Part shown: positions 48,250-57,635 of the stretch, one piece after another
Layout: every line of letters starts with the position of its first letter
Position numbering within the stretch: position 1 is the stretch's first letter
Assembly (NCBI GenBank): GCA_964425695.1
Contig: CAYRNF010000014.1
Location: forward strand, 1 to 64,000
Source: JAKPBU01 sp964425695
Lineage (GTDB): Bacteria; Pseudomonadota; Gammaproteobacteria; Xanthomonadales; Xanthomonadaceae
Length of the DNA: 64,000 bases
Direction of reading: 5' to 3'
Notes under the pieces: generated by a model
What the model was told of the DNA's origin: nothing
The model's input: the letters and a program-made list of their open reading frames with translations, nothing else
Database searches by the model: none
Made by a program: the position numbers and the translations under genes

Positions 48250-49983
48250 TCAGACCTCGTCCGCGGGGTCTGTCTCCGGCTGCAACCCGCCCGCCAGCGC
48301 GCGCATTTCCGCCTCGAGCAGGGAGATGCGCTCCGCCAGGCGCGCGGCGTCAGCCTCGTCGAGCTGGCCCAGCGCGCCCAGCAGGGTGGACAGCTGTTCG
48401 AGCCGCGACCGCTGCTCGCGCAGCGCGGCGCGCGGGGTCTCCGCGTGGAACGCGGCTTCGGCGGCGGCACCGCTCCCGGCGCGCGACCGGAACTCGTTGA
48501 GCAGGTGGCGGAGGCGCTCGGCCATGCGCCGGTCCAGGTCCGACCACGGCAGGCTGTGGCCGCGGATGACCTGGTTCCAGGCCTCGAAGCGTTCGCGCGG
48601 CTTGAGCACCATGCGGCCGGCGCGCGTTTCGGTCTCCTTCACCGGCTTGCCGGCCCAGTTGACGTTCTGCACCTGCTCGTTGCGGAAGAACAGCAGCCAG
48701 CCGTCGCGCGCACCGAGCCGCAACGCCAGCAGACCGGCGATGTACTCCGGCCCGCACTCGGCGATGCACCATTCGGACGCGACGCTGGTGGCGAAGATGT
48801 CGCCGCGCGCATCGTGCTGGGCCGCCAGCCACTCCTGCAGCAGCGGCGCGCATTCGGCGGCCGGCGTATCGCCGTAGCTCGACCAGCGGTCGCCGCGCAG
48901 CACCGCGACGCCGTCGCAGTTGAGCGACATCGCCAGCGGTTCCAGCTCGCTGCCCAGCGCCTCGTCCAGGTCGCTGGTGGCGGACAGCCGCCGCCACAGC
49001 ATTTCGCGGACATCGCGCGACAGCTCGTCGCGCAGGCCCGCCAGGTGCTGGTCGTGCGCCGACACGCGCATCGAGAGGAACAGCCCGAACAGTTCCGCCG
49101 CCGCCCGTTTCGACGCCGACAGGAACATCGGTTCGCGGTGATGGCAGGCGATCAGCCCCCACAGCCGGCCTCCGCTGATGAGCGACAGCGACATCGATGC
49201 GGCCACGCCCATGTTGCGGGTGTACTCCAGGTGCATCGGCGAGACGCTGCGCAGCAGGTGCATGGACATGTCCAACGGCTTGCCGGGCGAGGTGACCGGC
49301 GGCACCACCGGCGACGGCGAATAGCCCACGTCCGGGATGATGCGCATGCGGTTGCGCACGTACAGCGCGCGGGCCTGGGCCGGAATGTCGGATTCCGGGA
49401 AACGCAGGCCCATCAGCGGCGCGATGTCCTCGGCGCGCGATTCGGCGATCACCTCGCCGGCGCCGTCCTGCAGGAACCGGTAGACCAGCACGCGATCGAA
49501 CCCGATCAGGTGCCGCAACTGCTCCACCGCGCGCTGGTACATGTCCTCCATGCGTTCCTCGGCGGCCACGCGCGCGATCATGGACTGCGCGATCGCGCTG
49601 GGCGCGGTGCCGCGCATGCCGCCTTCGCGCGGCTCGAACTCCAGGTGCAGCAATCCCTCGGAGATGTGCACGCTGATGTCGAACAGCCGCGCTTCGGGAC
49701 CCACGTTGCCGGTGACCGCACGCAGCGGCGGCGCGCCCGGATCGGACAGGTTGGCGACATCCGCCACCGGCTGCAGCACCTCCTGGGTCAGGAACTCCTG
49801 CAGGCTCTGCCCCAGCAGCACGTCGGGCGGCACGTCGAACAGCTCGACCACGTTGGCCGACACATGGCGGATGGTCCAGTCCGGCAGCACGCAGCTGATC
49901 AGGTACCCGTGCGGCTGGATGGCCGACGGAAACTGGATGGGTTCGGCAGCGCATTCGTGCGCGACTTCTGCGCGTGCGTTCAT
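48250..49983 (-). CDS. bphP: Bacteriophytochrome photosensory protein lacking a histidine kinase
   Basis: This 577-residue red/far-red sensor has the PAS-GAF-PHY core. Cys11 in HECAAEPIQFPSAIQPHGYL is at the biliverdin-attachment position. The GAF domain has RFPESDIPAQARALYVRNR near 193-211 and SMHLLRSVSPMHLEYTRNMG near 240-259. The PHY tongue has KPRERFEAWNQVIRG near 460-474, where the usual PRxSF motif has Arg in place of Ser. After PHY only about 65 residues remain, a predicted coiled coil (ALREQRSRLEQLSTLLGALG and onward), and no kinase, GGDEF or EAL domain follows. The ATG overlaps the stop of the heme oxygenase gene (ATGA). The output partner is not evident. Confidence 0.9.
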   Translation of the reverse strand: MNARAEVAHECAAEPIQFPSAIQPHGYLISCVLPDWTIRHVSANVVELFDVPPDVLLGQSLQEFLTQEVLQPVADVANLSDPGAPPLRAVTGNVGPEARLFDISVHISEGLLHLEFEPREGGMRGTAPSAIAQSMIARVAAEERMEDMYQRAVEQLRHLIGFDRVLVYRFLQDGAGEVIAESRAEDIAPLMGLRFPESDIPAQARALYVRNRMRIIPDVGYSPSPVVPPVTSPGKPLDMSMHLLRSVSPMHLEYTRNMGVAASMSLSLISGGRLWGLIACHHREPMFLSASKRAAAELFGLFLSMRVSAHDQHLAGLRDELSRDVREMLWRRLSATSDLDEALGSELEPLAMSLNCDGVAVLRGDRWSSYGDTPAAECAPLLQEWLAAQHDARGDIFATSVASEWCIAECGPEYIAGLLALRLGARDGWLLFFRNEQVQNVNWAGKPVKETETRAGRMVLKPRERFEAWNQVIRGHSLPWSDLDRRMAERLRHLLNEFRSRAGSGAAAEAAFHAETPRAALREQRSRLEQLSTLLGALGQLDEADAARLAERISLLEAEMRALAGGLQPETDPADEV

Positions 49984-50543
49984 GCCATGGTCTCCTGGGC
50001 ACGATGGAAGAAGTGGTCGGCCGCCTCGAAGCCGGCAACGGCCGCGTCGCACGCCTGGCGCGCGTCGGTCCGTGGTTCCATGGCCGCCAGCAGGGCGAGG
50101 AAGCTCGGCCAGCGCGCCGTCCCGGCTTCGACATGGCGGCCGAGGAAAGCGGCGCCGCGCGTGGCGTCGAACCCCAGGGCGGCGGCGCGGCGCAGCAGCA
50201 GGCGCGCGCCGAGCGCGGAGCCCTCGACCACGTAGAACAGGCCGAGCGCGGCATCCGCGCTGTGCACCGGCAGCGCCGCACCCGGCAGGGGAGCGGCTTC
50301 GACGGTGGCCAGATCGGCGGCCAGGTCCGCGCGCCATTGCGGCGCGGTCCATCCCAGCGCGCCGGCGTATCGCTGCAGGCCCGGCTCGACGGCGGCCATG
50401 AACCCGTGCATGCCGCGCAGGTACGCGCGATAGTCGTGCGGGTGCCGCATCGCGCCCAGCTGCGCGTCCACGCGGGCGTGCGCACCGGTCGTGGCATCGC
50501 GCAGGCGCGCGCGCAGGGAGTCGTGGCGGAGCAGGGCTGACAT
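49980..50543 (-). CDS. bphO: Biliverdin-producing heme oxygenase (BphO-type)
   Basis: This 187-residue helical protein should open heme to biliverdin, iron and CO, supplying the phytochrome chromophore. LRDATTGAHARVDAQLG near 14-30 holds His22, the likely proximal heme ligand. GLFYVVEGSALGARLLLRRA near 98-117 matches the distal-helix segment of bacterial heme oxygenases (Y-V-x-E-G-S-x-L-G). The length is typical of BphO. It is translationally coupled to bphP by an ATGA overlap, which confirms the pairing. A TAAGGT hexamer lies 6 nt before its ATG. Confidence 0.9.
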   Translation of the reverse strand: MSALLRHDSLRARLRDATTGAHARVDAQLGAMRHPHDYRAYLRGMHGFMAAVEPGLQRYAGALGWTAPQWRADLAADLATVEAAPLPGAALPVHSADAALGLFYVVEGSALGARLLLRRAAALGFDATRGAAFLGRHVEAGTARWPSFLALLAAMEPRTDARQACDAAVAGFEAADHFFHRAQETMA

Positions 50544-50549
50544 CGACGC

Positions 50550-50555
50550 ACCTTA
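50550..50555 (-). promoter_or_regulatory. -10-like element (leaderless type) of the bphO-bphP operon
   Basis: On the minus strand TAAGGT is followed by 6 nt and the bphO ATG at 50543. The divergent glutathione transferase gene has a TAGACT box at 50608-50613 with a normal 27-nt leader. Confidence 0.35.
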
Positions 50556-50640
50556 CCGGGAATGCGTGTGAGGCGCATTCAGATTCCTTACGTGCGTATC
50601 CGCTGGCTAGACTCCGGCGACGCACGCAACCGGAGCGCCC

Positions 50641-51381
50641 ATGATCGATCTGTACTACTGGCCCACGCCCAATGGCCACAAGATCACCCTGCTGCTGGAA
50701 GAACTCGCCGAACGCGGCGCGCCGCTGCCTTACCGCATCGTGCCGGTGGACATCGGCAAGGGCGCGCAGTTCGAGGCCGACTACCTGCGCATCTCGCCCA
50801 ACAACAAGATGCCGGCGCTGGTGGACCATGCGCCCGCGGACGGGGGCGCGCCGGTGAGCGTGTTCGAGTCCGGCGCGATCCTGCTGTACCTGGCGGAGCG
50901 GACCGGCCAGTTCCTCGGTGACGGCGACTACGACGACGCGGCCATGCGCGCGCGCCAGCGCATCGTGGTCAACGAGTGGCTGTTCTGGCAGATGGGCGGG
51001 CTGGGGCCGATGACCGGCCAGTACGGGCACTTCCACGTGTACGCGCCAGAGGAGATCCCCTACGCGCGCGAGCGCTACCGCAACGAAGCCGAACGCCTGC
51101 TCGGCGTGCTGGACAGGCGGCTGGACGGCCGCGATTTCATCGCCGGCGCGCACTACTCCATCGCCGACATGGCGTGCTATCCGTGGATCAGCCCCTACGA
51201 CAAGGCGCCGCTGGACCTGGCCCCGTTCGAGAACGTGCGCCGCTGGCAGGCCGCGATCCGCGCCCGCCCGGCCACCCAGCGCGCCTACGCGCTGGCCAGG
51301 CAGGTGAATCCGAACGCGGGCCAGCCGCTCACTGAAGACGAACGCCGCCAGCTTTTCGGCCAGGGCGCACGGCGCGGCTGA
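50641..51381 (+). CDS. Glutathione S-transferase, YfcG/Nu-class-like
   Basis: This 246-residue cytosolic protein has an N-terminal thioredoxin fold with the Nu-class signature DLYYWPTPNGHKITLLLEE near 3-21 (the active-site T-P-N) and ISPNNKMPALVDH near 51-63. ESGAILLYLAERTGQFL follows near 78-94. The helical C-terminal domain has NEWLFWQMGGLGPMTGQYGHF near 112-132 and ADMACYPWI near 176-184. E. coli YfcG has disulfide-bond reductase activity with two glutathiones, which is the likely chemistry here. It is divergent from bphO, with a CCGGAG ribosome-binding site. Confidence 0.92.
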   Translation: MIDLYYWPTPNGHKITLLLEELAERGAPLPYRIVPVDIGKGAQFEADYLRISPNNKMPALVDHAPADGGAPVSVFESGAILLYLAERTGQFLGDGDYDDAAMRARQRIVVNEWLFWQMGGLGPMTGQYGHFHVYAPEEIPYARERYRNEAERLLGVLDRRLDGRDFIAGAHYSIADMACYPWISPYDKAPLDLAPFENVRRWQAAIRARPATQRAYALARQVNPNAGQPLTEDERRQLFGQGARRG

Positions 51382-51470
51382 GCGGGCGTTGCGGTTCGTG
51401 CGAAGCGAAGCGGTCGCCGGCGTCCCGCCGCCCTGACCGGACGCGCGTACCAGGCAGTCGCCGTCTTGTC

Positions 51471-51884
51471 CGTCATCCCCGCGAAAGCGCGAACCCAAGG
51501 ACGTTGGCACTTGGATCACGAGGTCCATGGATTCGCGCTTTCGCGAACGCCGGTGGAACTAGCGCGCCGGCACCTTGAATGTGTCGCGATTCCCGTCACC
51601 CCCGCGAAGGCGGCGACCCATGGACGTGGGTACTGGAATCACGACGTCCATGGATTCCCGCTTTCGCGGGAATGACGGTGGCGGCAGGCGCACCGGCACC
51701 TTGAGTCGGGCGCGATCTGCGGCGCCCCCGCGAACGGGGACCCATGGACGTGGGTACTGGAATCACGACGTCCACGGACTCCCGCTTGCGCGGGAATGAC
51801 GGTGGAGGCAAGCGCGCCGGTACACTGAGCCTGTCGCGATCTGCGGAACCCCCGCGAACGCGGGGATCCATGGACGTTGGCGCC
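51471..51884. repeat. Tandem array of about 124-bp hairpin-forming repeats
   Basis: Three full units and a partial fourth begin near 51475, 51598, 51723 and 51848. Each unit has a left arm CCCCGCGAAxGCGG..GACCCATGGACG, a spacer (GGTACTGGAATCA in the middle copies) and an inverted right arm ACGTCCATGGATTCCCGC..TTCGCGGGAATGACGG. It ends with a less conserved GCGCGCCGGCACCTTGA-type linker. Each can fold into a long stem of about 25 bp. The array fills the gap between the convergent glutathione transferase and S9 peptidase genes. It is not a CRISPR: the period is uniform, the linkers are also similar, and each unit is palindromic. Confidence 0.85.
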
Positions 51885-51947
51885 GCGACCGCAACGTACG
51901 CGCATTGGCGCTGCCGCGCGAACGGGCGCCGGGCCCGCCCCTGCCAA

Positions 51948-54287
51948 CTACTGCGGCGGTTTGATCTCGTACCCGGCCGGCGGCGTCGCGCCCAGCAGGT
52001 GCTGCACGAAGTAGTCCCAGCGCCGGCGCATGACGTAGTAGCCGTCGCGGCCAAAACCGTGCTTCGCGTGCGGCAGCATCAGCAGGTCGAAATCCTTGTT
52101 GGCCTTGACCAGCGCATCCACCACCAGCAGCGTGCTCTGCGGCGGCACGTTGTCGTCCATCATCCCGTGGATCAGGAAGAGTTTCCCCTTGAGCTTGCCG
52201 GCATGGGCGGCGTTGTCCTGGCCGGTGTAGTTGCTGGTGCCGTCCTTCTTCTTCTGCAGCAGGCCGTGGTAGCGCTCGGCCCAGTCGTCCTCGTAACTCA
52301 GGTTGTCGTGGTTGCCGGATTCGGCGATGCCCACCTTGTAGATGTCGGGGTAGCGGAACATCGCCGCCGCGGTGGCATTGCCGCCGCCGGAGTGGCCCCA
52401 CATGCCCGCACGCGTGGCGTCGATCCACGCGTGGCGCGCGGCGAGCTGCGTGAGCGCGGCGACCTGGTCCGGCAGCGTGTTGTCGGCCATGTCGCCGTAG
52501 CACGCGTCCTGGAACGCCTTGCTGCGCAGCGGCGTGCAGGTGCCGTCCACCGCGATCACCACGAAGCCCAGTTCTGCCAGCGCCTGGTGGTCCAGGTGCG
52601 CAGGCAGGAAGCCGCGGCTGCGGATCGAGCCCACCTGCGGGCCGGGATAGATGTAGGTGACCACCGGGTACTTGGCGTTCGCATCGAAGCGCGAGGGCTT
52701 GAACAGCTGCCCGTGCAGCGTGGTCCTGCCGTCGCGCGCCTTCACCGTGAACGGTTCCGGCGGCACCCATCCGCCGGCCCGCAGCCGACCCAGGTCGGCG
52801 CGCGCGAGCTCGGCGACCTGGTTGCCCTCGGCATCGCGCAGCACCGCCACCGGCGCGGTGCCCACGGTGGAATGCACGTCCACGAAATGGCGCCCGTCCG
52901 GCGCCGGGGTGATCGCGTGGTGCGCGTCCTCGGGCGTGAGCAGGCGCACGCCGCCGCCGTCCGCACCGGCCGCGTCCAGGTTCACCTTGTAGTAGTGCAC
53001 GAAGTACGGATCGCGCCCAGCCTCGCGTCCCACGCCGCTGAACCACAGCGTGCGCGTCGCCGGGTCCAGGTGGCCGATGCGGGTCACGTTCCAGTCGCCC
53101 GAGGTGAGCTGGCGCTTGCGCTTGCCGGTGGCCAGGTCGTGCAGGGCCAGGTGGCCCCAGCCGGAGCGCTGGCTGAACCACAGGAACTCGTTGCTGTCGG
53201 GCAGGTAGCGCCAGTTGGCCGAGTCCAGCGCCGGCGCGCTCTGGTACTGCGTGGCCACGCGTTCCTCGAACACGTCGCGGACCGCGCCGGTGGCCGCATC
53301 GGCCACGCGCAGCGTAGCCGACTTGTGGCCGCGGTCGGTGCTGACGAAGGCCAGCGTGCTGCCGTCCGTCGCCCACTGCACGTCCTCCCAGCCCTGGCTG
53401 CATTCCAGGTCGTCGGCGCACGTGGAGCGATGCTGGTCGGGCGGCATGCGCAGGCGGATGGTGCGCGGTTCGGCGCCGGTGAGGTCGATGATCACCCGCT
53501 CGATCATGGTGACGTGCTCGTCGCCCACGAACGGGTACTTCCACTGCTCCACCTTCGGCGCGCCCACATTGGTGGCCACCAGCGTCATGGTGCTGGTCCG
53601 GCGCTGGTCCTGCTGGAAGGTGGCGATCTTGCGCGAGTCAGGCGACCACACCAGGATCGCGTTGTCGGTGTGCTTCCAGCCGGCGTTGTCGGTGGCGTAG
53701 CCGTAGTCCTTGACGCCGTCGAAAGTGAGCTGGCGCTCGTTGCCGCCGGCGGCGTCGCGCACCCACAGGTTCCAGTCGCGGATGAACGCTTCGCGCTTGC
53801 CGTCGGGCGAGCGCGCACCGGGCTCGGTGCCCGGCGCCTTCAGCGCGGTGCAGCGGCTGCGCCGCGCGTCGACGCCGCACGCATAGCGGGTGCCGCCGGC
53901 CTCCACCACGAACCCGCCGTCGGCCGCCGCCTCGTACGCGGTCACCGGCAGCTTGTCGGCCTTGACCGGCTTGCCGCCGACGCGGGACAGCGCGGTGGCG
54001 AGCCTGCCTGCGTCGAACAGCGGTGAGGTCTTGCCGGTGGCCGGGTCGAAGCGTTCGAAATGGTCGCCGCTGGCGTCCTGGCGCTTGAACCACACGCTGC
54101 CGTCGTCGAGCCAGGTGATGCCCGACAGCAGGTCGTCCACCAGCGGCGCGGTGTGGTGCGCCAGCATCTTCTCGGCGCGGGCGTAGTCGGCGGCGGTCAC
54201 CTGCGGCGCCTGCGCGAAGGCGGGCGCGGCAGCGCCCAGCAGCAGGGCAAGGCCGCAGATGCGCGCGGCGTGGCTGGAGAGCGGCAT
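51948..54287 (-). CDS. Secreted dipeptidyl-peptidase IV-type S9 peptidase
   Basis: This 779-residue protein has a signal peptide to about residue 25 (APAFAQ) and a DPP-IV-like propeller over residues 40-520. The hydrolase domain has YPVVTYIYPGPQVGS near 538-552. The nucleophile is Ser633 in MWGHSGGGNA. The Asp lies in LIHGMMDDNVPPQST near 707-721, and the His in LPHAKHGFGRDGYY near 744-757. It should remove dipeptides or small peptides in the periplasm. The frame is open upstream, but the ATG at 54287, after GAGGATC, starts the signal peptide. The 257-bp gap to the next gene holds GC-rich inverted repeats only. Confidence 0.92.
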   Translation of the reverse strand: MPLSSHAARICGLALLLGAAAPAFAQAPQVTAADYARAEKMLAHHTAPLVDDLLSGITWLDDGSVWFKRQDASGDHFERFDPATGKTSPLFDAGRLATALSRVGGKPVKADKLPVTAYEAAADGGFVVEAGGTRYACGVDARRSRCTALKAPGTEPGARSPDGKREAFIRDWNLWVRDAAGGNERQLTFDGVKDYGYATDNAGWKHTDNAILVWSPDSRKIATFQQDQRRTSTMTLVATNVGAPKVEQWKYPFVGDEHVTMIERVIIDLTGAEPRTIRLRMPPDQHRSTCADDLECSQGWEDVQWATDGSTLAFVSTDRGHKSATLRVADAATGAVRDVFEERVATQYQSAPALDSANWRYLPDSNEFLWFSQRSGWGHLALHDLATGKRKRQLTSGDWNVTRIGHLDPATRTLWFSGVGREAGRDPYFVHYYKVNLDAAGADGGGVRLLTPEDAHHAITPAPDGRHFVDVHSTVGTAPVAVLRDAEGNQVAELARADLGRLRAGGWVPPEPFTVKARDGRTTLHGQLFKPSRFDANAKYPVVTYIYPGPQVGSIRSRGFLPAHLDHQALAELGFVVIAVDGTCTPLRSKAFQDACYGDMADNTLPDQVAALTQLAARHAWIDATRAGMWGHSGGGNATAAAMFRYPDIYKVGIAESGNHDNLSYEDDWAERYHGLLQKKKDGTSNYTGQDNAAHAGKLKGKLFLIHGMMDDNVPPQSTLLVVDALVKANKDFDLLMLPHAKHGFGRDGYYVMRRRWDYFVQHLLGATPPAGYEIKPPQ

Positions 54288-54544
54288 GCGGGATCCTCTG
54301 GGATGGCGGTCGCGGGCGTTGGCGGGATTCTGCCTGACCCGGCGCCGCCGCGATCCGGCAGCGGTGGACCCCATCAGCGTCCTGCACTGACACGCGCGCG
54401 GCGGCGCGCGTACGCCGCACTGCCGGCATCGCATTTTGGGAAGCGCGCCTGCGCCTGCTCCATGCCTGCGCAGGCACCGCGCTCAGCCGCGCGCGAAACT
54501 CGCTGCGGCCGCGCGGCGCACGCGCCACGCGGCCGTGCGGGACA

Positions 54545-56683
54545 TCACCAGATCCGCACGCGGTCTTCCGGCGCGATCCACAGCGCATCGCCGGGCTCCA
54601 CGCCGAACGCCTCGTACCACGCGTCGATGTTGCGCAGCGGCGCGAACGCGCGGATGTGGCCGGGCGAGTGCGTGCCGTTGACCAGCTGCTGGCGCAGCGC
54701 ATCGTCGCGCCACAGCGTGCGCCACACCTGCGCCCAGCCCAGGAACAGGCGCTGCTCGCCGGTGAAGCCGTCGATCCGTGGCGCGGGCTTGCCGTCCAGC
54801 GAGCGGCGGTAGGCTTCCAGCGCGATGGTCAGCCCGCCCAGGTCGCCGATGTTCTCGCCCATCGCCACCTTGCCGTTGATCTTCATGCCCGGCAGCTGCG
54901 GGAACGGGTAGGCCTCGTACTGCGCGCCCAGCTTCGCGGCCTGCGCTTCGAACTTGGCGGCATCGTCTGCCGTCCACCAGTCGCGCAGCACGCCCTGGCC
55001 ATCGGACTTGCGGCCCTGGTCGTCGAAGCCGTGGATGATCTCGTGGCCGATCACGCCGCCGATCGCGCCGTAGTTCACCGCCGGATCCGCATCCGGATCG
55101 AAGAACGGCGGCTGCAGGATCGCGGCCGGGAACACGATCTCGTTCTTGACCGAGTTGTAGTACGCGTTGACCGTCTGCGGGGTCATGTTCCACTCGGCCT
55201 TGTCCACCGGCTGGCCGATGCGGGCGCGGTCGTAGTCCCACTCGAACCGCTGCGAGCGCAGCGCGTTGCCGACCACGTCGCCACTGCGCACGTCCAGCGC
55301 GGTGTAGTCGCGCCACTTCTCCGGGTGACCGATCTTCAGGCCGAAACCGGCCAGCTTGGCGCGCGCCTCGGCCTTGGTGGCCGGGCCCATCCAGTCCAGC
55401 GCGTCCAGGCGCGTGCCCATCGCCGCCTTTACGTTGGCGACCAGGTCGTCCATCTTCGCCTTGGCGTCGGCCGGGTAGTACAGGGCCACGTAGTCGCGCC
55501 CGATCGCCTCGCCCATGATGCCTTCGGCGAAGGCCACGCCGCGCTTCCAGCGCTCGCGCTGCTCGGGCTGGCCGGCCAGGAACTTCTGGCGGAAATCGAA
55601 GTGCGCGTCGGCGAAGGCCTTGGCCATCATCGGCGCGGCGTAGTCCGTGGTGCGGAACGCCTGCCAGGCCTGCAGGGTGGCCACGTCGGTGTCGGCGAAG
55701 ATCTTTGCCAGCTTCGGCACCGCGCTGTCCTGGCGCACCACCGCGCGCGGCGCGGTGTCCACGCCGGCGGCGGCGAAGAACGCCGGCCAGTCGAAGCCCG
55801 GCGCATCGGTGGCGAACCCGGCCAGGTCCTTCGGGTTGTAGGTCTTGTTGCGGTCGCGGCTTTCGGCGCGGGTCCAGTGCGCGCGCGCCACTTCGGTCTC
55901 CATCGCCAGCACGGCCTTCGCGGCCTCCTGCGGCTTGTCCCAGCCGGCCAGCTGCAGCAGCTGCGCGATGTAGGCCTGGTAGCGCTCGCGCTGCGGCGCG
56001 AACTTCGGGTCCAGGTACATCTCGCGGTCGCCCAGGCCCAGCCCGCCCTGCGAGAGGTACAGCGTGTAGCGATCCGGGTCCTTGGCGTCGTCGCCCACGG
56101 ACAGGTTGAAGAAGCTGGCGCCCAGGCCACCGTGGGCCTGGCCCATCAGCTGCGCCTGCGCCGCGTGGCTGTCGGCCTTGCGGATCGCATCCAGCATCGG
56201 CACCAGCGGCCTGGCGCCCAGCGCCTCCACGGCCGCCTCGTCCATGAAGCCTGCGTACAGCGCGGCCACCTTGGCCTGGTCGCCGTCCTTGGCCGGATCG
56301 CCCGGCTTGTACGACTCGACCAGCTTGCGCACCCGCGCCTCGGACAGGTCGCGCAGCACCAGGAACGAGCCGTACATGGACTTGTCCGCGGGGATCTGCG
56401 TGGTCCTGGCCCAGTTGCCGCTGGCGTACGCGAAGAAGTCCTTGCCCGGATCGACGCTGCGGTCCATTCCGGCGGTATCGACGCCCCAGGTGCCGAGCTT
56501 CTTCGCGGTGGTCGCATCGCCGCCGCCGGTGCTGGCCGCGGCGTCGTCGAACAGCGCCTGCAGGGTGCAGGTCTCGTCCAGGCAGGCGTGGTCGTCGCGG
56601 GCGAAGGCGGCGGGCGCGGCCAGCGCACAGGCAGCCCCGAGCAAGAGCGGGGCGACGGCGGCGGACAGCAGTGACTTCTTCAA
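54545..56683 (-). CDS. M13 family (PepO/neprilysin-like) metallopeptidase
   Basis: This 712-residue exported zinc endopeptidase has a signal peptide to about residue 28 (AAFARD). The zinc site is HEIIH at 547-551 in GGVIGHEIIHGFDDQGR, with the third ligand in MGENIGDLGGLTIALEAY near 605-622. Other M13 marks are VNAYYNSVKNEIVFPAAILQPPF near 507-529 and the C terminus PEDRVRIW, where family members end in a similar R-x-W. The length is near the usual 670-700. The start is a TTG preceded by AGGAG, with no suitable ATG. It probably degrades small peptides in the periplasm. Confidence 0.92.
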   Translation of the reverse strand: MKKSLLSAAVAPLLLGAACALAAPAAFARDDHACLDETCTLQALFDDAAASTGGGDATTAKKLGTWGVDTAGMDRSVDPGKDFFAYASGNWARTTQIPADKSMYGSFLVLRDLSEARVRKLVESYKPGDPAKDGDQAKVAALYAGFMDEAAVEALGARPLVPMLDAIRKADSHAAQAQLMGQAHGGLGASFFNLSVGDDAKDPDRYTLYLSQGGLGLGDREMYLDPKFAPQRERYQAYIAQLLQLAGWDKPQEAAKAVLAMETEVARAHWTRAESRDRNKTYNPKDLAGFATDAPGFDWPAFFAAAGVDTAPRAVVRQDSAVPKLAKIFADTDVATLQAWQAFRTTDYAAPMMAKAFADAHFDFRQKFLAGQPEQRERWKRGVAFAEGIMGEAIGRDYVALYYPADAKAKMDDLVANVKAAMGTRLDALDWMGPATKAEARAKLAGFGLKIGHPEKWRDYTALDVRSGDVVGNALRSQRFEWDYDRARIGQPVDKAEWNMTPQTVNAYYNSVKNEIVFPAAILQPPFFDPDADPAVNYGAIGGVIGHEIIHGFDDQGRKSDGQGVLRDWWTADDAAKFEAQAAKLGAQYEAYPFPQLPGMKINGKVAMGENIGDLGGLTIALEAYRRSLDGKPAPRIDGFTGEQRLFLGWAQVWRTLWRDDALRQQLVNGTHSPGHIRAFAPLRNIDAWYEAFGVEPGDALWIAPEDRVRIW

Positions 56684-56927
56684 GGCGAGGCTCCTGTGGC
56701 TTGGATCGACGGGCGCGGGGCGAGCCCTGCGCGGCTGCGGCCCGCGAGCATAGCCGGGGCCCCGCGCCCGTCCTGCGTGCCGGAAGCCACGGAAACGGCT
56801 GAACGCGTTGCGGCCGAAGCGCGCGAAGCAGCGGCTTTCAAAGCATCGCCTTGGCCTGGCTTCAGAACGACCCAGGGCCGCTCGCTTCTGCCCAGCATTC
56901 GCCCGCCGATCCTTCGGAAGGATGGGC

Positions 56928-57629
56928 TCAAGTCACCCGTTCCAGCATCCGCCGGTTGCCGATCAGTCGCGCCCAGCGCGTGCCCACGTCGGTCAGGCAG
57001 ACGTAGCCGGCCTCGCCCGCAAGGCGCAGCAGGGTGCGTGGCGTCCACGCCAGCCGTGGCTCCGCGGCGCAGACCTGTGCGTCGAGCCCGAGCTGGCGCG
57101 CGAACAGCGCGCAGCGCGCCAGGTGGTAGCGGCTGCTGAGCAGGACCACGTGGCCGCGCTCGGCCAGCGGCACCAGCAGTTCGCGCGCGTTGCGCAGGTT
57201 CTGCAGGGTGTCGCGCGATGCGGCTTCTAGCAGCAGCGGCGCGTCGGCGGCGATGCCGCGGGCCTGCAGCCCGTCGCGGGCCAGCTCGGCCTCGGTGGGC
57301 ATGCCCGCGGGCCCGCCGCCCAGCAGCACCATGCGCCGCGGCGGGTGCTCGCGCCACAGCGTGGCGGCGCGATCCAGGCGGGCGGTGAAGTCCGCATCCA
57401 GGCGTCCGCGCGGCGCGTGCTTGCCGAACAGCAGCACGCAGCCGCCCTGCGTCGACAGCGAGCGTGGCGGCACGCACGGCGCCTTGCGCGCCACCCGCAG
57501 CACGTGCACGAAGTAGCCCACGTACACCAGCCCTGCGCTGAGCACGCAGGCCGCGCCGGCCACCAGCCCGGCGTGCACGATGTCGCGGTCGCTGAACAGG
57601 TTCAGGCGATGGCGCAGGCGGCTGGACAT
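56928..57629 (-). CDS. YdcF family (DUF218) membrane-anchored protein
   Basis: This 233-residue protein has a single membrane helix near 18-42 and a soluble YdcF/DUF218 domain. The domain has GGCVLLFGKHAPRGRLDADF near 62-81 and RRMVLLGGGPAGMPTEAELA near 98-117. LLEAASRDTLQNLRNARELL near 131-150 and VVLLSSRYHLARCALFARQLG near 160-180 follow. Family members bind nucleotides or act on envelope precursors (SanA, ElyC), but the role here is open. The ATG sits 6 nt after TAGACT. The 244-bp gap to the M13 gene shows no gene. It is divergent from the pigment genes and may have an envelope role. Confidence 0.87.
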   Translation of the reverse strand: MSSRLRHRLNLFSDRDIVHAGLVAGAACVLSAGLVYVGYFVHVLRVARKAPCVPPRSLSTQGGCVLLFGKHAPRGRLDADFTARLDRAATLWREHPPRRMVLLGGGPAGMPTEAELARDGLQARGIAADAPLLLEAASRDTLQNLRNARELLVPLAERGHVVLLSSRYHLARCALFARQLGLDAQVCAAEPRLAWTPRTLLRLAGEAGYVCLTDVGTRWARLIGNRRMLERVT

Positions 57630-57635
57630 GGCCGG

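Noticed and set aside
51471..51884. Possible CRISPR array
   Set aside because: The period is about 124 bp, the linkers are similar to each other and each unit is a long palindrome. No cas genes are nearby.
51596..52054. Frames inside the repeat array
   Set aside because: Open frames across tandem repeats give repetitive Arg/Gly/Pro peptides and have no start signals.
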